A stretch of DNA of 9,336 bases from Candidatus Babeliales bacterium (GTDB taxonomy: Bacteria > Babelota > Babeliae > Babelales > Vermiphilaceae). The DNA lies in assembly GCA_020053845.1 (NCBI GenBank), contig JAGVMI010000133.1, forward strand, positions 1 to 9,336, read 5' to 3'. The position numbers and the translations under genes are program-made. Of the stretch, positions 1-6,804 are shown piece by piece. A model generated the notes under the pieces. That model did no database searches. It was given only the letters and a program-made list of their open reading frames with translations, and had not been told where the DNA came from. Numbering within the stretch: position 1 is the first letter of the stretch; each line of letters starts with the position of its first letter.

Positions 1-918
1 AATGTTGATCTTTCGCGCCATGATGCAAACGTATGTACCAAGCTGGTGCGTATTGAATCTAAAATCGATGATGTGAATGATGACATTATTCGATTGGGTG
101 TAACGCTATGCTCAAAGATTGATGATGCTGAAATGGATCTCACCGATATTTTGAATCGCAACTACTCAAAGATATGTGCGGTAGATGATAACGTAACCGC
201 GCAAGCTGATCGCTTATGCTCAAAGATTGAAGCCGTTGACTTGGATCTTACAACGCAAAATGATGCACTGTGTGCCAAGATTGTACAAGTGCGTACCGAT
301 ATAGCATTGCAGACTAATACACTGTGCACAAAATTGTCTGAAGTGGAAACTAACCTGACTACACAAAATGATACGCTCTGCACCAAAATTAACGCAATGC
401 AGACAGCTTTGAGCAACCAGCTTACTGTTGATCTAGGAGCTCTTGACCAAGATATTGCATCACGTATTAACGTGCTGTGTACAAAGATTATTACCATGCA
501 AGGCTCACTTACCACACTTATCAGTGATGGATTTACCACAGCAAGCATAGAGCTTGATGATCAGACGGTATTGCTGTGTTCAAAAATTGTTACCGGAGAT
601 TCTGCACTGAGCACTCAAATAGCCGATGGCTTTTCGGATTTGACAGCAGTAGTAGTGGGTGGCGATCAGCTTACGTGCTCCAAATTGGTGGGAATTTCTA
701 CGCAGATTACCAACCAAGGTACGGTGATGAGTGGGCAGCTGACACAGGTGCAAAATAGCGTTAACGATACGGTGTGCGTCAAAACAAACGACCTTAACGT
801 GGTGATTAATACGCGTATTGATGGGGTGCTCTCTGCTATTTCAACGCTCGAAACAAATATTACGACACAGATTAACAACAGTACCGCAGCGATCCTTGCG
901 GCAATAGCGGCGCTGTAG
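1..918 (+). CDS. Cys-x-Lys repeat coiled-coil protein, 5'-truncated by window edge
   Basis: The reading frame is open from the first base, so the true start lies upstream; GTG at 46 is an internal valine codon inside a repeat. The visible 305 residues consist almost entirely of helical repeat units starting with Cys-x-Lys-(Ile/Leu). Motif cysteines fall at visible residues 12, 37, 73, 91, 109, 127, 160, 193, 226 and 259, with one unit at residue 55 where Tyr replaces Cys. Early units are 18 residues long (one is 25) and the last four are 33. Hydrophobic residues follow 3-4-4-3-4 spacing, as in coiled coils. The C-terminus ends in an Ala/Ile-rich stretch without the cap seen in the downstream paralog (998-3313), with which it shares motif, unit order and local DNA similarity. 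Function is unknown. An elongated envelope or surface protein is an inference drawn from the paralog's signal peptide. Confidence 0.85.
   Translation, partial: NVDLSRHDANVCTKLVRIESKIDDVNDDIIRLGVTLCSKIDDAEMDLTDILNRNYSKICAVDDNVTAQADRLCSKIEAVDLDLTTQNDALCAKIVQVRTDIALQTNTLCTKLSEVETNLTTQNDTLCTKINAMQTALSNQLTVDLGALDQDIASRINVLCTKIITMQGSLTTLISDGFTTASIELDDQTVLLCSKIVTGDSALSTQIADGFSDLTAVVVGGDQLTCSKLVGISTQITNQGTVMSGQLTQVQNSVNDTVCVKTNDLNVVINTRIDGVLSAISTLETNITTQINNSTAAILAAIAAL
34..783 (+). repeat. In-frame coding repeats, 54 then 99 base period
   Basis: Eleven degenerate copies of a codon block for (Leu/Val)-Cys-(Ser/Thr)-Lys-(Ile/Leu) occur in frame. Start-to-start distances in residues are 25, 18, 18, 18, 18, 18, 33, 33, 33 and 33, which is 54 bases in the first part and 99 bases in the second. 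The best conserved neighbours are the units near 250-400, which share a Leu-Thr-Thr-Gln-Asn-Asp stretch before the motif. Synonymous codons vary between copies, so selection appears to act on the protein repeat and not on the DNA repeat. Confidence 0.85.
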
Positions 919-929
919 CGTAGTCTGTT

Positions 930-953
930 GATGAAAGGGTTTGACCCATCATC
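930..953 (+). other. Hairpin between the two paralogs
   Basis: GATGA (930-934) pairs with TCATC (949-953) and GGGT (937-940) pairs with ACCC (944-947), leaving a small asymmetric internal loop and a TTG apical loop. No T-run follows, so it is not a standard intrinsic terminator. It begins 12 bases after the first paralog's stop. It could attenuate read-through, protect an mRNA end, or be fortuitous. Confidence 0.4.
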
Positions 954-968
954 TGTGTGCCGTATGAA
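941..968 (+). promoter_or_regulatory. Candidate sigma70-type promoter for the second repeat gene
   Basis: TTGACC (941-946, 5 of 6 to consensus) is followed after 16 bases by TATGAA (963-968, 4 of 6). Transcription would start near 975, leaving a leader of roughly 20 bases before the ATG at 998. The -35 element overlaps the hairpin at 930-953. This is a consensus match read by eye, and the gene could instead be read through from the upstream paralog. Confidence 0.3.
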
Positions 969-982
969 TCAAGAACTATCAT

Positions 983-990
983 AAAGGGAG
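983..990 (+). promoter_or_regulatory. Ribosome binding site that fixes the start at 998
   Basis: AAAGGGAG ends 7 bases before ATG 998, an ideal distance. It lies only 1 base before the in-frame GTG at 992, which rules that codon out as a practical start. It also favours 998 over the ATG at 1004. Confidence 0.75.
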
Positions 991-997
991 CGTGCGT

Positions 998-3313
998 ATG
1001 AAAATGGTTGTGCACAGAAGGATTATCTCAGCGCTCGTGTGTATGGGCTTGATGCTCCACACACCCCTTGTCATGACCGACGAGGCTTGGGTGTCGGATC
1101 CTATGATGCAGGAATTTACTGCAAAGAAGGATTCAGTAACGCTCGATCAGGCACTGGAGCTGCTTGAAGATGTGGATGCGCTTATCAAGGGTTATGAAAA
1201 TCTCCAAGAAAATATCAAGCGAGGGTGTGTAGCCGCAGCCTGTTTCAAACAAACCGATTTCAAAGAAATAGACGAGATACTTAATTGCTTACGTGTGGTA
1301 AAAATTCAGCTCGAGCTTATTTGCCAAAAGCTGATTGAGATTCGTGAGGATATTTCCCGTAGCGATGCAACAATATGCACAAAGCTTATTAATCTCGAAG
1401 ATGAGCTTTCAATTGTTGATGCAACGTTGTGTACCAAGCTCGTGCGTATCGAATCAAAAATCGATGATATTAATATTGATGTTTCATTCAATGATTCGCT
1501 GGTGTGTACAAAGCTTATTCGCATCGAGTCGAAAGTAGATGAAATAGAAGAAGGCATCCAAACACTGTGCGAAAAAATAGAAACGCTTGGCGATACGCTG
1601 ATTGATGGTATCAATGATCTGAGCGCACAGCTTTCTGATCATGATGCATTGGTGTGCACCAAATTGGTTAACCTTTCAATTGATCTGAACGCAAAAACAA
1701 ACTGCATCATCTCCAAGATTGCTAATGTTGATAGCGATCTTGCGCAAGATACGGAGAAGATCTGCTCCAAGCTTGCTTTCATCAATGCTGCATCGGCAGC
1801 ACGTGATGATAAATTATGCTCTAAAATCATGGCGCTCAATTGCCAGCTTGTTGAGCAGCACAGTGATGTGATTAACAATCTATCGCAGCTCATACTCTCG
1901 GTAGGCAATGAAACAGAAACACTCTGTTCGAAGATCTCAAATCTTGGTGTAGAAATTACCATTCAAAATGATGGCAGTATTATTCAGCTATCTGATGCTC
2001 TGACCGATATCACTAATCAGCTTAATGCGTTGTGTACAAAGATTGTCGGTGCTGAAGCAAACTTAAGCACGCAAATTACCAGCGAGTTTGTGGATGTGGA
2101 TGTGCAGCTTTCCTCGCTGCAAGCAACACTGTGCTCAAAGATCAACACACTACAGAACGCCATCACTACTGAATTGAATACCGATATTGGCGCAGTTAAT
2201 AATAATATATCAAACCAGACAACATTGCTTTGCTCCAAGATTGGTGCGCTGCAAACGAACATCATCAATCAAGTGATGAATACGCAAAATGCACTTAGCT
2301 CGCAGATAAACACGGTTGACGCATCATTGTGTACCAAGCTTGTGAACCTTGATACTAATCTTAATAACTTCAACACGCAGGTTACCGGCCAGCTGAACAA
2401 CATTGCATCCACGATCGATGGCACCGTGTGTGTTAAAATATCGGGCCTTGAGGCACTTGTAATTGCCGAAAGCGCAGCTATTCAGACGGAAATCTCGAAT
2501 GTGCAAACTGGCCTTACTGTACTTATCAATAGCCAGTTTGGTGCACTCGACGCTGATTTGTCCGCGCTGCAAGCTAATCTTTGCTCGAAGATAGTGGCAT
2601 CTGAAGCATCACTGAGCGATCAAATTGATAGCGTTTCTGATTCGATTAATACAAATATTTCCAGCATTAGTGATGTAATCACATCGCAGATTAGCACGTT
2701 TGAAAGCAGCATTACTGATATTGTGGTAACTGGCTTTAGTGATCTGAGCATGACTATTGCTGATGGTAACGTAGTGGTATGTTCTAAGATCGCTGACTTG
2801 TCGGGAGATCTGACCAACATTAGCAACACAATCTGCTCAAAGATTGCTGCTTCTGAAACTACTATTCTCAGCTCAATATCAGATCAGCTTTCAGATATTA
2901 CTACTACATTCAACGATTGCTGTAATGCGCTTACAGTGGAAATTAACAGTGTAAGCACACAGATTACTAATCTGGGCAACACATTACTCATGCAGTTTGT
3001 AAGTGTGCAAGATACGCTTAGCGATATTAGCAATCAGATCACCACGGAAATCTCGGATCTGCAAACCAACTTGACGACACAAATCATTGCTCTTGAAGCT
3101 ACGATTACAATTCAGGGTGCAATCTTGTGCTCTAAGATTGAATCGATTAGTACGAGTACCAGTGCTATCGATAATCTATGCAGTAAGATTGGTCAGCTCA
3201 ACGGCGTCTCTTCAGACTTTGATTGCGTGATTACCGTTGCGGATATCGATAATGCTCAGCTCACCGTAATCCAATGGCTCAAGACCATATTTAGAGAGCT
3301 GCGCGGATTATAA
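998..3313 (+). CDS. Exported Cys-x-Lys repeat coiled-coil protein (771 aa)
   Basis: I do not recognise a named family. Residues 1-30 look like a Sec signal sequence: basic KMVVHRR, a hydrophobic stretch IISALVCMGLML, then a polar region with an uncertain cleavage site. Residues ~31-105 form a helical N-terminal domain with several cysteines. From Cys109 to Cys728 there are 19 Cys-x-Lys-(Ile/Leu) motifs plus one unit with Ile in place of Cys. Successive spacings are 18, 18, 25, 21, 29, 18, 18 (to and from the Ile variant), 18, 36, 36, 33, 33, 33, 33, 51, 66, 18, 98 and 17. The hydrophobic pattern predicts a very long coiled coil. The final ~40 residues are a non-repeat cap containing one Cys and an amphipathic WLKTIFREL helix. 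It is the tandem paralog of the gene ending at 918. A fibre, stalk or envelope-spanning role is only inferred. A terminator follows 28 bases after the stop. Confidence 0.9.
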   Translation: MKMVVHRRIISALVCMGLMLHTPLVMTDEAWVSDPMMQEFTAKKDSVTLDQALELLEDVDALIKGYENLQENIKRGCVAAACFKQTDFKEIDEILNCLRVVKIQLELICQKLIEIREDISRSDATICTKLINLEDELSIVDATLCTKLVRIESKIDDINIDVSFNDSLVCTKLIRIESKVDEIEEGIQTLCEKIETLGDTLIDGINDLSAQLSDHDALVCTKLVNLSIDLNAKTNCIISKIANVDSDLAQDTEKICSKLAFINAASAARDDKLCSKIMALNCQLVEQHSDVINNLSQLILSVGNETETLCSKISNLGVEITIQNDGSIIQLSDALTDITNQLNALCTKIVGAEANLSTQITSEFVDVDVQLSSLQATLCSKINTLQNAITTELNTDIGAVNNNISNQTTLLCSKIGALQTNIINQVMNTQNALSSQINTVDASLCTKLVNLDTNLNNFNTQVTGQLNNIASTIDGTVCVKISGLEALVIAESAAIQTEISNVQTGLTVLINSQFGALDADLSALQANLCSKIVASEASLSDQIDSVSDSINTNISSISDVITSQISTFESSITDIVVTGFSDLSMTIADGNVVVCSKIADLSGDLTNISNTICSKIAASETTILSSISDQLSDITTTFNDCCNALTVEINSVSTQITNLGNTLLMQFVSVQDTLSDISNQITTEISDLQTNLTTQIIALEATITIQGAILCSKIESISTSTSAIDNLCSKIGQLNGVSSDFDCVITVADIDNAQLTVIQWLKTIFRELRGL
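1322..3187 (+). repeat. In-frame Cys-x-Lys coding repeats in the 771-aa protein
   Basis: Twenty degenerate units run from the TGC at 1322 to the motif ending at 3187. Base periods are 54 in the first third (with 75, 63 and 87 base variants), then 108, 108 and four of 99, then longer spacings of 153, 198 and 294 where intervening motifs have lost the Cys. A 33-residue unit reads as an 18-residue motif unit plus a 15-residue unit without the motif. The segment 1418-1480 resembles 22-84 of the upstream paralog at about 51 of 63 bases by hand count. Confidence 0.85.
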
Positions 3314-3340
3314 GAAGTAAACTCTCGCTCTATATAAAGC

Positions 3341-3367
3341 AGGGCCCTCAAAAAGGGCCCTTTTTTT
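3341..3367 (+). terminator. Intrinsic terminator after the repeat-protein genes
   Basis: A perfect 8-base-pair stem, AGGGCCCT (3341-3348) with AGGGCCCT (3354-3361), encloses a CAAAA loop and runs straight into seven T residues (3361-3367). It lies 28 bases after the stop at 3313 and separates the repeat-protein block from metG. Confidence 0.93.
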
Positions 3368-3393
3368 GAGCAAATTGGCACTTTTGCTATGCT
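3366..3393 (+). promoter_or_regulatory. Weak candidate promoter for metG
   Basis: TTGAGC (3366-3371) is separated by 16 bases from TATGCT (3388-3393). Each box matches the sigma70 consensus at 4 of 6 positions. A promoter is expected here because a strong terminator sits just upstream, but the exact boxes are uncertain. TTGGCA at 3375 is another possible -35 without a well placed -10. Confidence 0.3.
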
Positions 3394-3425
3394 AATTGCT
3401 AGATGCACAACCCTCTGTTACTCGT

Positions 3426-3430
3426 AAAGG
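3426..3430 (+). promoter_or_regulatory. Ribosome binding site setting the metG start at 3439
   Basis: AAAGG ends 8 bases before ATG 3439. The upstream in-frame ATG at 3403 has no purine-rich site before it and would add 12 residues ahead of the usual MetRS N-terminus. Confidence 0.65.
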
Positions 3431-3438
3431 CAAGTATC

Positions 3439-5370
3439 ATGATCGATGAGAGACGACGTTTCTACGTAACAACACCCATCTACTATGTGACTGCCAAGCC
3501 CCATCTTGGCTCGCTCTATTCGACGTTGCTTGCAGATGTGATGGCACGCTGGCATCGTTTGCAAGGCCAGGAAGTGATGTTTCTTACGGGCACCGATGAA
3601 CATGGTCAAAAAATAGCTCAAGCAGCTGAACAAGCAGGCAAAGGGCCTCAAGAGTTTATCGATGCACTGGTGCCAAGCTTTGCAGATGCGTGGCAAAAAT
3701 ATGAAATCGGCTACACCCAGTTTATTCGCACCTCCAGTGCTCGCCATAAAGCAGGCGCCCAGGCATTTGTAAAAAGGCTGCTTGAAACAGGCGATGTCTA
3801 CAAATCGCGCTATGAAGGCTGGTACTGCACACCGTGCGAAACGTTTGTGCTTCAAAAAGATCAGGCGATCTCAACTCAGGGCGATGTTAATGTGCTATTG
3901 TGTGGTTCGTGCGGGCGCGCAACACATTTTATGGCAGAAGAAACCTACTTTTTCAGGCTTTCCGCATACCAGGATAAGCTCCTTGCTTTTTACCAAGCGC
4001 ATCCTGATTTCATCACTCCTCGTGAGCGCACTAATGAGGTGATAGCGTTTGTTAAAGAAGGGCTCAAGGATTTGAGCATTTCGCGTACCACAGTTTCGTG
4101 GGGTGTACCATTCCCGGAAGATCCAGCGCATACAATTTATGTGTGGACAGAAGCTTTGTGTAACTACATCACGGCGCTCGGCTATGGCGTTCCTAGCCAT
4201 GAAGTAGACGTGGCACGCTGGTGGCCCGCTGATCTACAGGTGTTGGGAAAAGATATCATTCGCTTTCATGCGGTGTATTGGCCTGCAATGCTCATGGCTG
4301 CCGGCATGAAGCCGCCGCGCAGACTTTTGGTACATGGCTGGATTAAAGTAAATCAGCAAAAGATGTCTAAATCTCTTGGCAACGTAGTTGATCCCCTGCA
4401 GCTCTATGCAACATATGGCGCTGATCCTGTGCGCTACTATCTCTGTCGCCAGATTCCGGTAAACCAGGATGGTGATTTTAGCATTGAAGATCTTGAGCAA
4501 CGCATTACCTCAGATCTTGCTAATGATTTGGGTAACTTGCTCAATCGCATGATATTGCTTGCCGATAAATATAATGTGTTTGATTTGCCTATTATTACGA
4601 CATGGTCGGTACAATCACTTGCATTGCGTAGCCAAGCATGGGATATGGTAGCGCAGTTTGAACGGCATATGCAGGCATGTGAAATCCATCTTGCATTAGC
4701 TTCCATGTGGCGATTTATCCATGCGGTTAATGCCTATTTTCATGAAAAGCAGCCATGGAAAATTGCAGCCCAAGATAAGCATGCGTTTATTGAGGTGCTT
4801 TCAGCCACTGCCCACAGTTTGAGAACAGTAGCAGTGCTTTTATGGCCAGTAATGCCAAGTAAAACACACGAATTATTGGCATCGCTTGGACACCGTGAAT
4901 CATGCAGTGAGCGCACTCTAGAAGATTTAGAACTGGGCACCTGGCATCATGCTTTCTTGCTCAAAAAATCTGAGCCACTTTTTGTAAAGCCGCAACCTCA
5001 AGAGCCTGAAGAATCAAAGGAAAAGCACGTGGAGCAAACAGCACACATCGCAATTGAAGATTTTGCAAAAGTAGAACTGCACACGGGTACCATCACATTG
5101 GCAGAACGTGTTGCAGGATCCGATAAGCTTATTCGCTTGATGGTTGATTTCGGACCGTTGGGAGAACGCCAAGTGCTTACCGGAATGGGCAAAGCACATG
5201 CGCCAGAACACTTCATGGGCAAGCAAGGCATCTTTGTTACCAACTTTAAGCCGCGCAAAATGATGGGGCTTGAATCGCAAGGCATGCTTCTTGCTGCCGA
5301 TAGTGAGGAAGGAATTCCTGCATTGCTTATGCCGGAAGCGCGTGTTGCAAATGGTACACGCATTAAATAA
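3439..5370 (+). CDS. metG: Methionyl-tRNA synthetase with C-terminal tRNA-binding domain
   Basis: The cytoplasmic class I enzyme charges tRNA-Met with methionine using ATP, for both initiation and elongation. From ATG 3439 it has 643 residues. FYVTTPIYYV (8-17) opens the Rossmann fold, HLGS (22-25) is the HIGH signature, GTDEHG is at 51-56 and KMSKS at 308-312. C130-x2-C133 and C155-x2-C158 form a single four-cysteine zinc knuckle, as in the Thermus-like branch and unlike the two-knuckle E. coli enzyme. The conserved WxDA active-site segment reads W236-T-E-A, a conservative Asp-to-Glu change. The helical anticodon-binding domain spans roughly 350-508, a charged Pro/Glu/Lys linker 509-535, and a Trbp111-like OB domain 536-643 that normally aids dimerisation and tRNA binding. 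A second ATG at 3403 is in frame but lacks a ribosome binding site. It is probably monocistronic, between a terminator and a convergent operon. Confidence 0.97.
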   Translation: MIDERRRFYVTTPIYYVTAKPHLGSLYSTLLADVMARWHRLQGQEVMFLTGTDEHGQKIAQAAEQAGKGPQEFIDALVPSFADAWQKYEIGYTQFIRTSSARHKAGAQAFVKRLLETGDVYKSRYEGWYCTPCETFVLQKDQAISTQGDVNVLLCGSCGRATHFMAEETYFFRLSAYQDKLLAFYQAHPDFITPRERTNEVIAFVKEGLKDLSISRTTVSWGVPFPEDPAHTIYVWTEALCNYITALGYGVPSHEVDVARWWPADLQVLGKDIIRFHAVYWPAMLMAAGMKPPRRLLVHGWIKVNQQKMSKSLGNVVDPLQLYATYGADPVRYYLCRQIPVNQDGDFSIEDLEQRITSDLANDLGNLLNRMILLADKYNVFDLPIITTWSVQSLALRSQAWDMVAQFERHMQACEIHLALASMWRFIHAVNAYFHEKQPWKIAAQDKHAFIEVLSATAHSLRTVAVLLWPVMPSKTHELLASLGHRESCSERTLEDLELGTWHHAFLLKKSEPLFVKPQPQEPEESKEKHVEQTAHIAIEDFAKVELHTGTITLAERVAGSDKLIRLMVDFGPLGERQVLTGMGKAHAPEHFMGKQGIFVTNFKPRKMMGLESQGMLLAADSEEGIPALLMPEARVANGTRIK

Positions 5371-5385
5371 TCACTGACAACAAAT

Positions 5386-5433
5386 AAGCGCGGTATACAA
5401 AGCATTGTTCGCAATGCTCTTTATAGCGCGCTT
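5386..5433. terminator. Long hairpin with TTCG loop between convergent genes
   Basis: The inner stem AGCATTG (5401-5407) with CAATGCT (5412-5418) closes a TTCG tetraloop. The outer stem adds TATA (5394-5397) with TATA (5422-5425), one G-G mismatch, and AAGCGCG (5386-5392) with CGCGCTT (5427-5433). The trailing T-tract is weak (TATTTTCT at about 5438). It lies 15 bases after the metG stop and downstream of the minus-strand operon, so it probably ends metG transcripts and may serve both directions. Confidence 0.6.
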
Positions 5434-5446
5434 ACCTATTTTCTAA

Positions 5447-5482
5447 TAATTGAGCATCAATTAATTGAGTGTGATTCACTCA
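5447..5482 (-). terminator. Candidate terminator of the minus-strand operon
   Basis: Two small adjacent inverted repeats occur. TGAGTG (5466-5471) pairs with CACTCA (5477-5482) around a 5-base loop, and TAATTGA (5447-5453) pairs with TCAATTA (5457-5463) around GCA. Read on the minus strand, the first hairpin is followed by ATTAATTGA, an imperfect T-rich tail. It lies about 18 bases past the stop of the WD40 gene. The fit to an intrinsic terminator is moderate. Confidence 0.4.
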
Positions 5483-5499
5483 TATTATGTACGTTCTTT

Positions 5500-6804
5500 T
5501 TAGCCGCGCAGTGAAGCATTGTGCACATGCTCAAGGGTACGTATCATGTCGAGTGTGCGTACGTTAAACCATCCAAGCGGATCTGATATAAATGTTTCTC
5601 GATCTTGAGGCGCTACTTTATCAGCACAGCTAAGCGCAATCTCTACAAAACTAAATGGCTCTTCTTGTTCTATTGCCTCAATAGCTTTGCAGAGCATATA
5701 CATTTGCAGATCATCAAGCTGCTCCAGATTGGGTATATGATAACGTGCAACAATACCCGATGATGAGCATACAGCCATAATGGTGCCTGATGTGTCTATA
5801 GCGCAGGCAATAGGATGATCAACAAGATAGGTGCCGAGCGTAGGAAAATCATCTGCTGCTATATGTGTATGCATGCTTTGCTTATCAATCACATGGAGGC
5901 AGGATGTACCTGCGACAGTAAGCAGTAATCCATCGCATGAAAGCGCTGCGCTCACAAAATTATCATCAGGATTATATGAGTAAAGCGTGTAGCGCGGCTT
6001 GAGCGATAGAGCATCATGCAGAATCACAAATCGGGGTGACACAGAAACGATCGTTTGATTATCGCCCGCAAATAATAGGCTGGTAATCGGATTGCCGTCG
6101 GTTTCAAATGCAGCACGCGGTGTTTGTTCGCGAGCGCGGTGTACTAAGATGTGCGATGTACTTCCTGATGCGATAAGTGGCTCGTATGTTTGATTGTTCG
6201 ATGAGCCATTCCAGAATCCTTTTGCGCTTGGATTTTTGCTGAATGCAATGCTGCTCACCGGGGCATCATGCCCTGTGAGTATTTGATATACCTTATGATT
6301 ATCATACAGATGTATGAGTACTTGCTCATCTGATGCGGATGCTACGTACCTATTATCATCACTGAGAGCTACACAATTAATGCGTGTGCCATGCAGTGCA
6401 TGCCCGAGAAAATGGCGATGCTTTTTTTCTTGATCAATGCGATGCGCAAGTAGGGTAGCGCTTTCACTGCCTGAAACCAGCGTGGTGTGATCATCGCTGA
6501 ATGCAAGTGACGCAATCTGGCGCATATGGCCTTTCAATTCCCAAGCCGTGTTTTCCCGCCCAGGAAGCACGCAATAGAGTTTGCCTTTGCCAGAACCCAC
6601 CGCCACAATAAGTTCTCCATCGTCGGTAAATGTAAGTGCGTAGGCAGATCCATGCGGAACACGATACCATTGCACATTAGCTGCAATAAGTGCCGCGCGT
6701 GCTTTGCATACGCGTGAGGGTTCGGACATGAATGGTGACGCACTATAGATGAGCTGAGCGTGCAAAAAAAGAACGCAGAGTGATACATAAGAGATAATTT
6801 TCAT
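5500..6804 (-). CDS. Secreted WD40-like seven-bladed beta-propeller protein (434 aa)
   Basis: The start is taken as the ATG at 6804, which overlaps the upstream gene's stop by one base (TGATG) and has AAGGAG before it. The in-frame TTG one codon earlier sits too close to that site. Residues 1-22 form a signal peptide (hydrophobic SLCVLFLHAQLI, likely cut near YSA). Seven WD40-type units follow at roughly 52-90, 91-133, 134-176, 177-224, 230-270, 272-310 and 320-358, with hallmarks such as LKGH, FLGH, LTGH, SLAFSDD, CVALSDD and VASASD. The terminal Trp-Asp pairs are degenerate, and blade four carries a ~20-residue Gly/Asn-rich insertion. Residues 360-434 are a helical acidic tail. WD40 propellers usually serve as protein-binding scaffolds, so an exported one suggests binding in the periplasm or outside the cell. 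The partner is unknown. It is the last gene of the operon. Confidence 0.88.
   Translation of the reverse strand: MKIISYVSLCVLFLHAQLIYSASPFMSEPSRVCKARAALIAANVQWYRVPHGSAYALTFTDDGELIVAVGSGKGKLYCVLPGRENTAWELKGHMRQIASLAFSDDHTTLVSGSESATLLAHRIDQEKKHRHFLGHALHGTRINCVALSDDNRYVASASDEQVLIHLYDNHKVYQILTGHDAPVSSIAFSKNPSAKGFWNGSSNNQTYEPLIASGSTSHILVHRAREQTPRAAFETDGNPITSLLFAGDNQTIVSVSPRFVILHDALSLKPRYTLYSYNPDDNFVSAALSCDGLLLTVAGTSCLHVIDKQSMHTHIAADDFPTLGTYLVDHPIACAIDTSGTIMAVCSSSGIVARYHIPNLEQLDDLQMYMLCKAIEAIEQEEPFSFVEIALSCADKVAPQDRETFISDPLGWFNVRTLDMIRTLEHVHNASLRG

Noticed and set aside
162..548. 128-residue open frame on the minus strand inside the first repeat gene
   Set aside because: It is antisense to the Cys-x-Lys repeats, and its own apparent repeats mirror them. 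It has no ribosome site, and similar antisense frames occur throughout both repeat genes.
576..758. Small plus-strand frame of 60 codons in another frame of the first repeat gene
   Set aside because: It overlaps a convincing repeat-coding frame and has no ribosome site or recognisable features.
34..3187. Possible CRISPR or satellite-like DNA repeat array
   Set aside because: The period is 54 or 99 bases, always in frame, with synonymous variation between copies and conserved amino acids. That is a coding repeat, not a DNA array with unique spacers.
34..3187. Heme-binding c-type cytochrome motifs in the Cys-rich repeats
   Set aside because: No Cys-x-x-Cys-His pattern is present; the cysteines are single and spaced by 17 residues or more.
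3403..3438. Upstream ATG as the metG start
   Set aside because: It has no ribosome binding site, adds residues absent from typical MetRS N-termini, and the ATG at 3439 has AAAGG at ideal spacing.
3418..3855. 145-residue minus-strand frame within metG
   Set aside because: It is a shadow of a well supported MetRS gene with intact signature motifs. Other antisense frames in metG (for example 4998-5414) were rejected for the same reason.
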